Shown in pieces: positions 1 to 9,700 of a stretch of 32,376 nucleotides of DNA; position 1 is the first letter of the stretch; each line of letters begins with the position of its first letter. Under the pieces are notes generated by a model. That model had not been told where the DNA came from. It did not search any database and saw only the letters and a list, made by a program, of their open reading frames with translations. The DNA lies in NCBI GenBank assembly GCA_020696345.1, contig JAEHCK010000050.1, positions 1 to 32,376 on the forward strand. Direction: 5' to 3'. This DNA comes from Thermoplasmata archaeon (GTDB lineage Archaea > Thermoplasmatota > Penumbrarchaeia > JAEHCK01). A program made the position numbers and the translations under genes.

Positions 1-1
1 G

Positions 2-1411
2 AATCTGTCCTGGACATTGAACACGGATGATACTGTAGAATACATGATTGAATACAAAAATGAGACAATTGGAACATGGAGATCTCTTGATAACATATCA
101 CACCCATCTCATATATATAACCACACCGACCTGAATGACGACGAGGTTTATTATTATCGCATCCAGGCAAAGAATTACTTACCTCAACTCTCAGGGTTTT
201 CGACCCCCGTTAGTGCGGTGCCAGAGGACTCTATACCCCCGGCAATACCTACCGGGCTAACTGTTTTCTCGGCCACGAATGATACGATAACATTGATCTG
301 GGAGCCGAACACAGATGCAGATTTTGAAGGATACAACATATACCAGAGTAAAGTACCAGATCCGAGTGATTGGGGTGAATCGTTAAACGATGCTGAGCTA
401 ATAACGAATGAATATTATATTAACACCGGCTTGGATGAGCAAACCACTTATTATTATGTTGTTACCGCCCTGGACGAGGTGCCGAATGAATCTGGTTACT
501 CAAAGATAGTTTTTGGTAACACCACTCTCGGCCCGCACGCACCCGAGATCAATCAATCGGTTAAAGACTTCGAAATTGCTGAGGATACATACAACGACAC
601 GACCATTAACCTGTATCGCTGGTTCAAGGATATAAACAACGACCCATTGAAATTCCGATCCGAAGTCCAGGAAAACATCAGTGTTACGATATTCCAGGAG
701 AATGGGACAGTAGTTTTGATACCGAAGAAGAATTGGAACGGCCAGGAGACGATTACATTCTATGCAAATGACAGTGTGTACGAGATAGCTGATGATGTTA
801 TAATAACGGTCATTGGGGTTAATGATGTGCCGGATTCACCTGAGATAATCACACCAGCACTAGGGCTTGAGGTCGAGAACGGCACTGCAATAAATTTCTC
901 GGCAGTCTGCGATGATCCTGATATTGTCTATGGGGATAAATTAACATATACCTGGTCGTCGAACATCTCGGGCAAGTTCGGTGAAGGGACGAATTTGACA
1001 GATGTACAATTAACAACAGGACAGCATCTAATCACATTGAATGTGACGGACATCGCAGGTGAAAGCGTTGTTGCCACAATTAAGATAACGATAAAAACCG
1101 ATGAGCTTAATGGTAATGATGGCCAGCCGGGGGATGGTGCACAAGCAATTTTATTAATTGGCGCAGTAATAATCGTGATTGTGGTCATTCTGATCATAAT
1201 ATTTTTTATCTTCTTCAAAAAGAAAAAGAAAACGGATAAAAGTGAAGATAAACAAGAGGAATCGAAGGCTCAGGAGCAACAGCAAACTCAAACTCTCCCT
1301 CAACAAGTACGGCCTGGCCAACAGAAATTTTGTGCAGTATGTGGTCAGGGAATGAAATTTATATCGCAGAATCATCGATATTATTGCGATTACTGCAAGA
1401 AGTATGAGTGA
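2..1411 (+). CDS. Partial FnIII surface protein with C-terminal anchor and zinc ribbon
   Basis: The reading frame is open from base 2, and the first residues (NLSWTLN) already form an FnIII strand, so the gene begins upstream of the window and the TTG at 17 is not its start. Two FnIII-like domains cover roughly the first 170 residues (the second opens at IPPAIPTGL). A cadherin/tandem-95-like segment follows, with AEDT near its start and GVNDVPDSP at its end, then a PKD/Ig-like domain. A strongly hydrophobic span encoded near 1141-1215 is followed by a lysine cluster, a Q/E-rich linker and a C-terminal CxxC...CxxC zinc ribbon (CAVC, CDYC). The ectodomain is predicted outside and the ribbon inside. 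An adhesive or sensory surface role is inferred; the ligand is unknown. A gap of 184 bp separates it from the next gene. Confidence 0.85.
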   Translation, partial: NLSWTLNTDDTVEYMIEYKNETIGTWRSLDNISHPSHIYNHTDLNDDEVYYYRIQAKNYLPQLSGFSTPVSAVPEDSIPPAIPTGLTVFSATNDTITLIWEPNTDADFEGYNIYQSKVPDPSDWGESLNDAELITNEYYINTGLDEQTTYYYVVTALDEVPNESGYSKIVFGNTTLGPHAPEINQSVKDFEIAEDTYNDTTINLYRWFKDINNDPLKFRSEVQENISVTIFQENGTVVLIPKKNWNGQETITFYANDSVYEIADDVIITVIGVNDVPDSPEIITPALGLEVENGTAINFSAVCDDPDIVYGDKLTYTWSSNISGKFGEGTNLTDVQLTTGQHLITLNVTDIAGESVVATIKITIKTDELNGNDGQPGDGAQAILLIGAVIIVIVVILIIIFFIFFKKKKKTDKSEDKQEESKAQEQQQTQTLPQQVRPGQQKFCAVCGQGMKFISQNHRYYCDYCKKYE

Positions 1412-1495
1412 GTTTATTCATAAGATCCGAATTTCATCAACCCGCCTCCCACATTCCACATCTCAAATCCCGAATTAATCAATAATTAACTAATT

Positions 1496-1592
1496 ATTGT
1501 CAATATTTCATAGACAATTGGACAATACCCTACCTTAATTTAAATAATTTGAACCTCATTCCACATCACAACCTCCCCCAAAACCTGGTGAT
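1496..1592 (+). promoter_or_regulatory. Promoter and ribosome binding site of the nuclease-like gene
   Basis: An AT-rich TTTAAATAAT lies at 1540-1549. GGTGAT at 1587-1592 sits three bases before the ATG at 1596 and matches the archaeal anti-Shine-Dalgarno. Upstream, ATTGTC (1496-1501) faces GACAAT at 1513-1518 and again at 1521-1526, a possible operator dyad. Confidence 0.5.
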
Positions 1593-1595
1593 ATC

Positions 1596-2093
1596 ATGGC
1601 ATTTGCAAAACGCGAAGCGTACGAGCGTGAACTGGTTCAGATAATCAGTGATAAACATAAACGGTTATACGGCCAACGTGGAACACACACCGATGGGATA
1701 GACGTTCTATTTTTTATCGGTTCTGCAAATGAAAACTGGACATATAGTATCAGATGTGAAGTCAAAACCGGGATAAATACTACAAGATATTTTAGCAAGA
1801 AATTATTGGTGCAATATCAGAATTATATGCGGCTCCTTCGTGAATACAAGGTAATGACCTTTTATTGTTTCAGGACCTTAACCAAAAAGAAAACTATCGA
1901 AAAGAAAAACAGAAAAGGTGAAGTTTTAAAATCAATAGAATTTCGTGACGGGCGCCCTGAGGATAAATGGCGAATATTCAGTGTAGATTATGTGCCTCAA
2001 AACAATAAGGGCACGCCTTACCTGGATTTTTACCATGAAAACGGTATGACCATCGAACGGTTCTTGAAGTTATTTGACAGATTAATGGATTAA
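1596..2093 (+). CDS. PD-(D/E)XK nuclease-like protein
   Basis: This 165-residue protein has the residue pattern of small PD-(D/E)XK nucleases such as the archaeal Holliday-junction resolvase group: Glu12 in an N-terminal helix (YERELV), Asp36 in a beta strand (GIDVLFF), and Glu55-Val-Lys57 (CEVKTG) in the next strand. Asp36, Glu55 and Lys57 would be the metal-binding and catalytic set. The C-terminal half has a basic KKKTIEKKNRKG stretch suited to nucleic-acid contact. The start is supported by GGTGAT three bases upstream. It has its own promoter and is not tightly coupled to neighbours. The fold is inferred from motifs only; whether it acts on junctions, in restriction or in repair cannot be told. 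Confidence 0.6.
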   Translation: MAFAKREAYERELVQIISDKHKRLYGQRGTHTDGIDVLFFIGSANENWTYSIRCEVKTGINTTRYFSKKLLVQYQNYMRLLREYKVMTFYCFRTLTKKKTIEKKNRKGEVLKSIEFRDGRPEDKWRIFSVDYVPQNNKGTPYLDFYHENGMTIERFLKLFDRLMD

Positions 2094-2192
2094 CTATTAA
2101 TGGCCAGGAGTTAGGGTAGGAATTAGGTACGAGATGATAGTGTGAATTCATTACACTGAAAGCAAACAACTGATAACTAAAAACTGTATTTT

Positions 2193-2237
2193 GACTCTCG
2201 ACTCCCCGGACTCTCGACTCCCTAGACTTATAAATAA
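2193..2237 (+). promoter_or_regulatory. TATA region of the tautomerase-SprT operon with an imperfect repeat
   Basis: CTTATAAATAAAAG lies around 2227-2240, about 50 bases before the ATG at 2286. Just upstream, GACTCTCGACTCC occurs twice in tandem (about 2193-2221). The same 13-base word, on the other strand, occurs inside the SBBP gene near 11311-11330. Confidence 0.45.
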
Positions 2238-2285
2238 AAGATTGTTATTATAGAAAAAAATAAAACAACAAACAGGTGATGATGT

Positions 2286-2477
2286 ATGCCAGTAGTAAAC
2301 ATTTATATGTGGGCAGGTAGAACCAAAGAGCAAAAACGAAAATTAGCACAAGGGATAACTGAAGTGTTCGAGTCAGCGGCCGGTGTGCCGCCCGAGGCGC
2401 TGCATATCATATTTCAGGATATCTCCAAAAGCGACTGGGCCATGGCTGGCAAACTGTGCAGTGACGGCGAATCGTGA
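2286..2477 (+). CDS. 4-oxalocrotonate tautomerase family protein
   Basis: The 63-residue product matches the size of the 4-OT family. After Met removal it starts with Pro (PVVNIYMW), the catalytic base of this family, and carries Arg near position 11 (AGRTKEQK), normally a substrate-binding residue. Members keto-enol tautomerise 2-hydroxymuconate-like substrates as small oligomers in the cytosol. The start is supported by GGTGATG a few bases upstream and by the need for Pro at position 2. Its stop lies four bases before the next gene's ATG, so the two are probably cotranscribed. No aromatic-degradation genes are nearby, so the physiological substrate is unknown. Confidence 0.85.
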   Translation: MPVVNIYMWAGRTKEQKRKLAQGITEVFESAAGVPPEALHIIFQDISKSDWAMAGKLCSDGES

Positions 2478-2481
2478 TCTA

Positions 2482-3198
2482 ATGTACAACAACGAAGAAC
2501 TGACACGAATATGTACAGGAGTATACAACCATCTATTGCTGACCCTTGATAAAAGTGCACCAAAACAGAAAAAAACAATTCTGGCCGAGTTTTATCCATA
2601 TACAAACCTGAAACTTACAATTCGAAATCGCGGCAATAGATCATTTATTCGAATGTCAGATATATTATCGGATGCGCCTGAAAAAGTACTGGTCTCCGCG
2701 GCGAATGTGATAATCTCCCAGCAGTTGAGGGTCAAATGCGATAAAGAGCCTAGAAATATTTACAGGAATTACATTTACAGCGAGAAAATGCGTAAACGCC
2801 TAAATGAGCTGCGCACCAAACGCGCGACCAAGAGGGTAATTGGCTATAAAGGTAAATATCATGATCTAAAAGAATATTTCAACGCGATTAACTCGAGATA
2901 CTTCGAGAATGGTAAATCGAACCCAACTGTGACCTGGAGTGCAGGCGCGAGCAGATCGCGGGTAGGTCATTTTGATTCTGACCTGAACACGCTCGTGGTC
3001 TCACGGCGGCTGGATAAATATAATACTCCGAGATATGTAATTGAATATGTCATTTATCACGAGATGCTCCACTGGTATTACCCGGGCAAGTATGTAAATG
3101 GCCGGTGGTGCGTGCATAGGCCCGAGTTCAAACGTGCAGAAATTATGTTCGAAGATTTTGAGCGCGCAAAAAAGTGGTTGAAGAATAGAATTACTTAG
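2482..3198 (+). CDS. SprT-like zinc metallopeptidase
   Basis: The protein (238 residues from ATG 2482) has HEMLH at 193-197, a zincin HExxH motif, followed by His212 in a VHRPEF context. This His then EF spacing is typical of SprT-like and SPRTN-like domains. The preceding segment (YFNAINSRYF, then VTWS and VGHFDS) also fits the SprT core. The frame is open further upstream inside the tautomerase gene, but ATG 2482 has GTGAT three bases before it and gives a sensible N-terminus; GTG 2461 is an alternative. Family members in eukaryotes cleave DNA-protein crosslinks; that role here is inference. The N-terminal ~110 residues match nothing I recognise. Confidence 0.75.
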   Translation: MYNNEELTRICTGVYNHLLLTLDKSAPKQKKTILAEFYPYTNLKLTIRNRGNRSFIRMSDILSDAPEKVLVSAANVIISQQLRVKCDKEPRNIYRNYIYSEKMRKRLNELRTKRATKRVIGYKGKYHDLKEYFNAINSRYFENGKSNPTVTWSAGASRSRVGHFDSDLNTLVVSRRLDKYNTPRYVIEYVIYHEMLHWYYPGKYVNGRWCVHRPEFKRAEIMFEDFERAKKWLKNRIT

Positions 3199-3361
3199 AA
3201 AAATATTTATATTCTTATAGTTTAATCGTATATCAGATTATTAGCCATTGATCATTTACTATTAATAATGCATTCTTTAAAATCGAGAAGAGAGATAAAA
3301 TAGCAATATCCAACAAGGATAATTTTTACAGCGAGAATTTGATATCCAGGCGGCATTTGAT

Positions 3362-5632
3362 TTGGCAAAAAAGATTTTAAGGGTTACCAAAAAAGGCGGT
3401 CATGGTTTTGGCACCTCTGCAGTTTTCCTAACCTCAATTTGTACGATCCTGGGTGCGATCATGTTCCTGCGATTTGGTTATGCGGTTGGTAACCTTGGGT
3501 TGGTTGGTGCGTTATCAATAATACTCTTGGCACATCTGATCACCATTCCCACAGGCATGGCCCTTTCAGAAATTGCAACCAATCTCAAAGTGGGTGGTGG
3601 GGGCGAATATTATATAATCAGTCGTTCGTTCGGTACCAGCATTGGCTCGTCGATCGGCGTGATGTTATATGCATCTCAAGTCATATCAGTGGCATTCTAC
3701 GTAATTGCCTTTGCCGAGATCTTCAAAGCAGATATGTTCATACCCCTCAGAGAAATATTTTTACCCTTAATAGATATGTTCGAAAATTATACCCACTTAT
3801 CATTCGATCCCAGGATGGTTAGTTTACCGTTGGTATTAATTTTAGTGGGATTGATTTTAAAACGTGGTGCAAATATTGGGATCAAGGTCCTCTGGGGGAT
3901 CTTCGTTCTGTTGATCGTAGCGGTAATAGTATTTCTACTGGGCAGCCCGATCCAGGGCGGGAGCAATGGCAACGCGATGGGTACCATAAGTAATGGTGCT
4001 GCGTTCCCGATAGTCTTTGCAATAATATTTCCCGCATTCACCGGTATGACCGCCGGTGTGGGTTTGTCAGGTGACCTGAAGAACCCGCGAAAATCGATCC
4101 CGAACGGCGTATTATTAGCCATAACAACCGGATTGATAATTTATGTTCTGGTGATCATCAAGCTGTTTTACAGCGCACCTCTGGATACATTATCTTCCAA
4201 CCAACATGTGATGTACGATATCGCGCTTTGGGGCCCCATCGTGTTGTTAGGATTGGCGGCAGCTACGATCTCCTCGGCAATCGGCTCAATTTTGATCGCA
4301 CCGCGGACTCTGCAAGCTTTGGGGAATGATAAAATATTTCCCCATGATAAGATCAACTCCAGCCTGAGCAAAGGTGAAGGAAAAACAAACGAGCCAAAAA
4401 ATGCCATGTACCTCTGTCTTGCGGTTGCCGTGGTCTTCGTATTGATCGGTGACCTGAATGTAGTTGCTTCGATCATCACAATGTTCTTTTTGATAACCTA
4501 TGGCACAGTATGCTTGATCTCGTTTTTGGAACATTTTGCAGGTAATCCATCGTACAGACCGACCTTCAGGACCAAATGGTACCTATCGCTTATGGGTGCG
4601 GTTCTATGTTTCGTCATGATGTTCCAGATACATCTTATGTATGCAATAATGGCAATAGTGATCATGATAATTATCTATAAGAGTCAACAATATGCCGACA
4701 GCGAATCGCGTAGTTTTGCCGTGATCTTCCAGGGTGTAATGTTCCAGGTCAGCCGTTGGATGAAGATCGCACTGCAGAAGTCAGGGTCAAAACCGGATAA
4801 ATACAACTGGCGACCATCGGTGATCGCGATCTCCAGCCATGCGGTGGATAGAGCGGCGCCAAAAGACCTTCTTAGATGGATCTCGTCATATTATGGGTTC
4901 GGTACATTGATACATTATATCAAAGGACGGTTGGATAGGAAATCTGTCCGGGCAGCCAAACGAGTGGAACAAGAACTTGTTGAGCAGATCAATATCTCGA
5001 AGGCAAATTACTCGGTCACCACCGTGGTCTCACCGTCATTACGAACCGCAGTGGCACAGGCGGTACAATTCTCGGGCATATCGGGGTTGGATAACAATAC
5101 CATACTTTTCGAATACCATCAAAATCGAATGAAAGAGTTGGATGATATCGTGGACGGTTGTAAACTGGTCGATGCGATCAGGTTCAATATATTTGTGCTG
5201 CGGTCCACCGAACATAATTTCGGATTCAAAGAAAAAATACATATCTGGTTAACCAAGAGCGATTACCGGAACGGTAATTTGATGATAATATTATCATTCA
5301 TCCTGATGGCAAATCCCGACTGGGCAGATAGTAAAATAACAATATTTACGGCGTTTCCCAAAGATAAACAAGAAAAACAGATCGCTCAGATCAAACATCT
5401 GATCCAAAAGGGCCGCTTACCAATCACTTTAAAGAATGTACAATCTTATACATATACCGATAAAAAGTCTCTTAACAAATTGATCTATTCCAAATCAAAG
5501 AATGCAGACCTAGTGATAATGGGCTTCACCCAGAAACAATTAGAAAAATATGGTGTCGAGGTATTCAATCAGCGCGATAAACTGCGGGAAACGTTGTTCA
5601 TCAGTGCAGGTGAGATCATCCATATCTCTTAA
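3362..5632 (+). CDS. Cation-chloride cotransporter-like APC permease
   Basis: This 756-residue membrane protein starts with the SLC12-like signature of TM1 (GAIMFLRFGYAVGNLG) and has about 12 hydrophobic segments to roughly residue 440. A long soluble C-terminal domain follows, opening with NWRPSVIAIS, which resembles the NWRP segment of cation-chloride cotransporters, and containing DLVIMGF near the end. This is the transporter-plus-regulatory-domain layout of the CCC family, including archaeal homologues. Electroneutral ion or amino-acid cotransport across the cell membrane is inferred. TTG at 3362 is the likely start: AGGCGG lies eight bases upstream and the frame is closed by TAA at 3320 with no ATG between. 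It ends before a tandem-repeat gap and a convergent gene. Confidence 0.8.
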   Translation: MAKKILRVTKKGGHGFGTSAVFLTSICTILGAIMFLRFGYAVGNLGLVGALSIILLAHLITIPTGMALSEIATNLKVGGGGEYYIISRSFGTSIGSSIGVMLYASQVISVAFYVIAFAEIFKADMFIPLREIFLPLIDMFENYTHLSFDPRMVSLPLVLILVGLILKRGANIGIKVLWGIFVLLIVAVIVFLLGSPIQGGSNGNAMGTISNGAAFPIVFAIIFPAFTGMTAGVGLSGDLKNPRKSIPNGVLLAITTGLIIYVLVIIKLFYSAPLDTLSSNQHVMYDIALWGPIVLLGLAAATISSAIGSILIAPRTLQALGNDKIFPHDKINSSLSKGEGKTNEPKNAMYLCLAVAVVFVLIGDLNVVASIITMFFLITYGTVCLISFLEHFAGNPSYRPTFRTKWYLSLMGAVLCFVMMFQIHLMYAIMAIVIMIIIYKSQQYADSESRSFAVIFQGVMFQVSRWMKIALQKSGSKPDKYNWRPSVIAISSHAVDRAAPKDLLRWISSYYGFGTLIHYIKGRLDRKSVRAAKRVEQELVEQINISKANYSVTTVVSPSLRTAVAQAVQFSGISGLDNNTILFEYHQNRMKELDDIVDGCKLVDAIRFNIFVLRSTEHNFGFKEKIHIWLTKSDYRNGNLMIILSFILMANPDWADSKITIFTAFPKDKQEKQIAQIKHLIQKGRLPITLKNVQSYTYTDKKSLNKLIYSKSKNADLVIMGFTQKQLEKYGVEVFNQRDKLRETLFISAGEIIHIS

Positions 5633-5643
5633 TATTTGAAGTG

Positions 5644-5797
5644 TTGTTGATTGACAGATGCCTGGATTAATTGTTGATTGGCAGATGCCTTGATCGATTG
5701 TTGATTGGAAGATACCTTGATTATTTGTTGATTGACAGATGCCTGGATTAATTGTTGATTGACAGATGCCTTGATTAATTGTTGATTGGCAGATGCC
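5644..5797. repeat. 27-bp tandem repeat, about 5.7 copies
   Basis: Units start at 5644, 5671, 5698, 5725, 5752 and 5779, the last partial. Each opens with TTGTTGATTG, is followed by CAGATGCC or a near variant, and most end ATTAA. The array fills the gap between convergent genes. On the minus strand it is stop-free (a 9-residue period such as LIQASVNQQ), but no start codon lies between an upstream TAG and the array, so I do not call a gene. Confidence 0.95.
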
Positions 5798-5856
5798 GGT
5801 TTCTATTCAACATCAATTAAGCTTGATTACATCCAAATCAAAACGTAAAAGTGCAG

Positions 5857-6348
5857 TTAATATCTCTTTTTAAAATATCCAAAGGCCAAAAATATGGTCG
5901 ATAATAGTATGATCGAAAATACTAGAATTGCACTATAGCAGCCGGAGCCGATTTCCGCTGTTTTTGGGTATATTATTTTATATGTAATGTTAATAGGATC
6001 TTTTATGTTCATATTTGTCCACTCAAAAATAAATTCGTCACCCGATTTAACGGAAAAAGCATCGGAATACGATTCATTGTCAGAAACAGCTTTCAGGATC
6101 TTATTATTATCTTTATTCGTTAATCGAAAATCGATCTCATCATCGGAAAAATTAAGAACTGTCCAGTTATAATTTAACTCTCCAGCGCCGGTTTTTAGTG
6201 TCAATTTATAAGATTCACCGGGTGGGACTAACCTGCCTTGGGTATTTTCCTTTTTCCCATCTTCGGCTATAACATATATATTGGACCCTAAGAGGATCAA
6301 CATAAGAAACGTAAAAGATATTAATACAGCCAGGAATTTGATCTTCAT
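5857..6348 (-). CDS. Small beta-sandwich membrane protein, possibly GOLD/p24-like
   Basis: From ATG 6348 the 163-residue product has a signal peptide (MKIKFLAVLISFTFLM), an ectodomain of about 100 residues and a C-terminal hydrophobic anchor ending FGYFKKRY. The ectodomain has the order VPPGESYKL, NYNWTV, DEIDFRL, a variable loop, FSVKSGDEFIFEW and a final strand. A similar layout occurs twice in the 581-aa protein at 11705-13450 and resembles the beta-sandwich GOLD domain of p24 proteins; this is pattern-level inference. GGTG lies five bases before ATG 6348. ATG 6366 is in frame and would suit a near-leaderless transcript from the TATA box near 6391-6400. Function unknown. Confidence 0.65.
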   Translation of the reverse strand: MKIKFLAVLISFTFLMLILLGSNIYVIAEDGKKENTQGRLVPPGESYKLTLKTGAGELNYNWTVLNFSDDEIDFRLTNKDNNKILKAVSDNESYSDAFSVKSGDEFIFEWTNMNIKDPINITYKIIYPKTAEIGSGCYSAILVFSIILLSTIFLAFGYFKKRY

Positions 6349-6774
6349 GTGGACACCTTTTTGCATTTCGATTTATTAATAATTCATGAATATATAAATG
6401 TTCCTTTTTCTCCCAGGTTGGTATTACATAAACTACCATTGAAGGTAAAAAAATCAAGCACTCGTCGTCAGGCAACTCGTACTACAGATAGAACTGTTGT
6501 TGAAAATATAAAATATTGTTCATGTAATTTCAGAAGATAATCGCGAGTACTGGTCCGATTATACCTAGATCGAGTATTCAGAGGCTGTGCTTACGATTTC
6601 TCAAATACTTCATAGAACATAAAGAAAATCTACTTGTACCCAATGTCCAAATTAAAACCTCCAAAGAAAAGAAAAACTTGGAGTTTTGCGTTTTAATAAT
6701 CAGCAATACACATAATAATTTATCTATCACGAACGCAAAACATCAGTTATTAATTTTCTTTTTTAATTAGATTT
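6349..6774. other. Intergenic region with promoter of the small membrane gene
   Basis: Reading on the minus strand, CATTTATATA at 6391-6400 is a plausible TATA box for the downstream gene. The rest (about 6410-6774) is AT-rich and lies 3' of the SBBP gene. I see no gene, repeat or clear hairpin in it. Confidence 0.45.
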
Positions 6775-9700
6775 TTAACCCTGGGGTTGAATTTGTAATT
6801 GGTTAGGTTTTATTACTGGTGTTGCATAGGTTTGTGGAGTTTCTGGAACTACCTGTGGTTTTAGTGTGGGTGCTTCAAGAGAAACAGGTATAGATACAGT
6901 TGATGTTGTTGTAGTATCTTGTGTAATTTGGCTTAGTTCATTAGAAGTTGAAGGGATTTTCGCAGGTGGAAGTTGTGGTGTTTGAGCAGTTTGTATTATA
7001 CTTGGGACTTGGGTTGGTGTTCCTGTTGTGCTAACAGATGGTTGTTGAGCCACTGTAGGTAAAGATGGTGTTACAACTTGAGACTGTTGTAATGAACTGC
7101 TTGGTGTTGCAGCTTGGACAGGTTGTTGTAAGATAGCTGACTGTTGTGGTTGGGCATCTCCTATACTGATTACTTGTGTTGGTAATGGCTTGGTTGTATA
7201 CGATGTTTCAATAGATAATTTCTTATTTTCTCGTTTTTTCTGTCTTAAAATAATAAATAATATTGATAAAATTATGATTATTATTATGATAATTCCCAGT
7301 AAGATTAATAATAAATTATCTGATTTTTCTCTTTTGTCCTGCTGGTCACCATTTGATTGGCCATTTACTTTCTTAATTTCTAAGGTTATTGTATGATTAG
7401 ATCTTACCTTCTCACCGCTGTTTATTGATATAGCTATGACGAGGATTTCATATTTTCCTGGCTGGATATTCTCTGGCGCATCGATCTTTAAAGTTCGAAT
7501 ACCAAAATTTCCTTTACCAAGTTGTAGATATGAATAATCATCAAGTTGTATATATTCTGATATATTACTTTCTTGGATCTTTATATTTATTATATCATCG
7601 GTTGTTCCAAGATTTGTAATTGTTAAGGATACATTTGCTTTCCCACCTTGATATATTGAGATGAGTTCTGGACCCGTAATTGTGATTTTATAAATCTCTT
7701 CAATTTGTATTGGTAATTCAACTTTAAACCATAAGACATCACTTTCAAACGAATTTCTTAATTCTCTATCTTTATATGAAATAATTTGCCAATAATATAT
7801 CATCCCATCTTTTAAATCCTCTATTTTATAACTAGTATTTGCAATTTCAGATTTAAACATGCCAGGTGGATTTTTAATATCGAAAAAAATGTCGAATGTA
7901 ACATTTTTTATATTCGGATCGATCAGTTCCCAAGTCAGATTTACTGCTGTACAATTTATTGTGATTGCATTTAGGGGAGAAATAATAGTAATTTCAGGGA
8001 TAATAGGGGTCCAAGTATTTACAATTATAACCAGCGGTGGTGATTCTACAATATCATTACCAGCGATATCGGTTGCGCGCCATTTTAACATATTATTCGT
8101 ACCGTTTGGCACAGTTATATTCATCCGGACATCAATCTTCGTACTATTATTCAATCCTTCAACCAATTTCCAAGAGCTCCAAGTTTTTCCTTTGTCTATT
8201 GAAATTGAATATTCTATAGTTGATGCATTAACACCGGAAGTTTTGTCAGAAATCGTGATTCCCACTTGAACTTTTTCAGTTAAGGAAATATCGTTGCTCA
8301 TTGGCCATGCATTAGAGAATTCTACGCCTTCAGTATCTACCAATATTCTATAAGGTTTGCTTTCAGTTGGTCCATTGCCAATAGAATCTGATGCGTGCCA
8401 TTTAATCAGATTATTTTTTCCCTCCTTTAATGTAACAGCATCTTTAACTACTATACTTTCAGCAGGGTTCAAGTTAGGAACTAACTGCCAATTTTCCCAG
8501 GTAATTCCATCATTGGTAGAAATCGAATGTGTAATAATTGAGCTATTCACCACCCCTCCACCAGTATCAGTTATTGTAACACCAACAAGAACTTCTTTCT
8601 TAGTATACCATGTTTTATTGTCAGGGATAAAATTTGAAAAAGTAACATTATTTGCATCAATTCTTAAACTAAAAGTATTATTTGAATTATCACATTCTAC
8701 AGGAATATCAGTAATTTTTATTGAATAATTATAACCATCAGTATATGTGATGTTTGGAGTAATTAATTTGATGTAAAATGGTTCACCAGAAATAGGAGAA
8801 TCTTTCCATTGATTATCATAATCATCTATTATTGTCACATTGAATTCGTTATCTGGTGGATAAACATCCGTGGTGTTTTCGTATACAACAGTTAAACCAG
8901 AAATATTAAGCTCTTCACCACCTCTGACCAAGTCATTTGTTTTAACAACTTGTTCATTTTCATTTTTTATTGTTAAAGTTCCATTAAATATTAGATCATT
9001 TTCTATTTTATATACATCTGTAGTATTGAACCACGCTGGCAATAATGTTTTACTTGTTGCATAAACTGTTGCATCGTGAAGATCTTCATCAGGATAATTC
9101 CATTTAAATGTTAGATTAAAATCAATAGTCCATAAACTGAATAAATTATTTGCACTTGATGAAGTGTCGATCGAAATATAATTGTCTGGATCTGAAAGTT
9201 CTGAAAATTGTTTTGTCGTACTATCCCATTGTAATTGAATATTTTTCCCAATTGGGTCTAAAATTAATTTTACTGTTTTTAAATCATCAATAGAGGCAGT
9301 ATTTAAAACCTTGACTCTAAAGGTATATGGATTTAATTTTGAATATATCAAATTTGTTTGAGTATTATTATCAAGTAATTCCAAAGTAGCAACTGACATG
9401 ATCGGGGTAAAAGAGAATTTAGCTACAAAAACATCATCGTTACCTGCATATGTTTTATTAAAACATCCTGGAGTGAATGGAAAATCTATAGATTCAGTAT
9501 CCCCTGTGATATATGCATTACCTGCGAAATCTAATGATATTGCATTACCATATTCATAACTAGTTCCACCTAAATATGAAGAATATAAAAGCTTTGATCC
9601 ATTCCAAGAGAGCTTGCAAATGAAAGCATCTCTAAGGCCTTTTAATGAACTTTGATTTGCATCTAAAGTTACTGGGAAATTAGATGATTCAGTATCACCT

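Noticed and set aside
2151..2333. 60-codon minus-strand frame upstream of the tautomerase
   Set aside because: It covers the promoter and repeat words of the operon and has no ribosome binding site or protein-like pattern.
5644..5797. Possible CRISPR array in the 27-bp repeats
   Set aside because: Copies are directly abutting with no unique spacers, and no cas genes are present.
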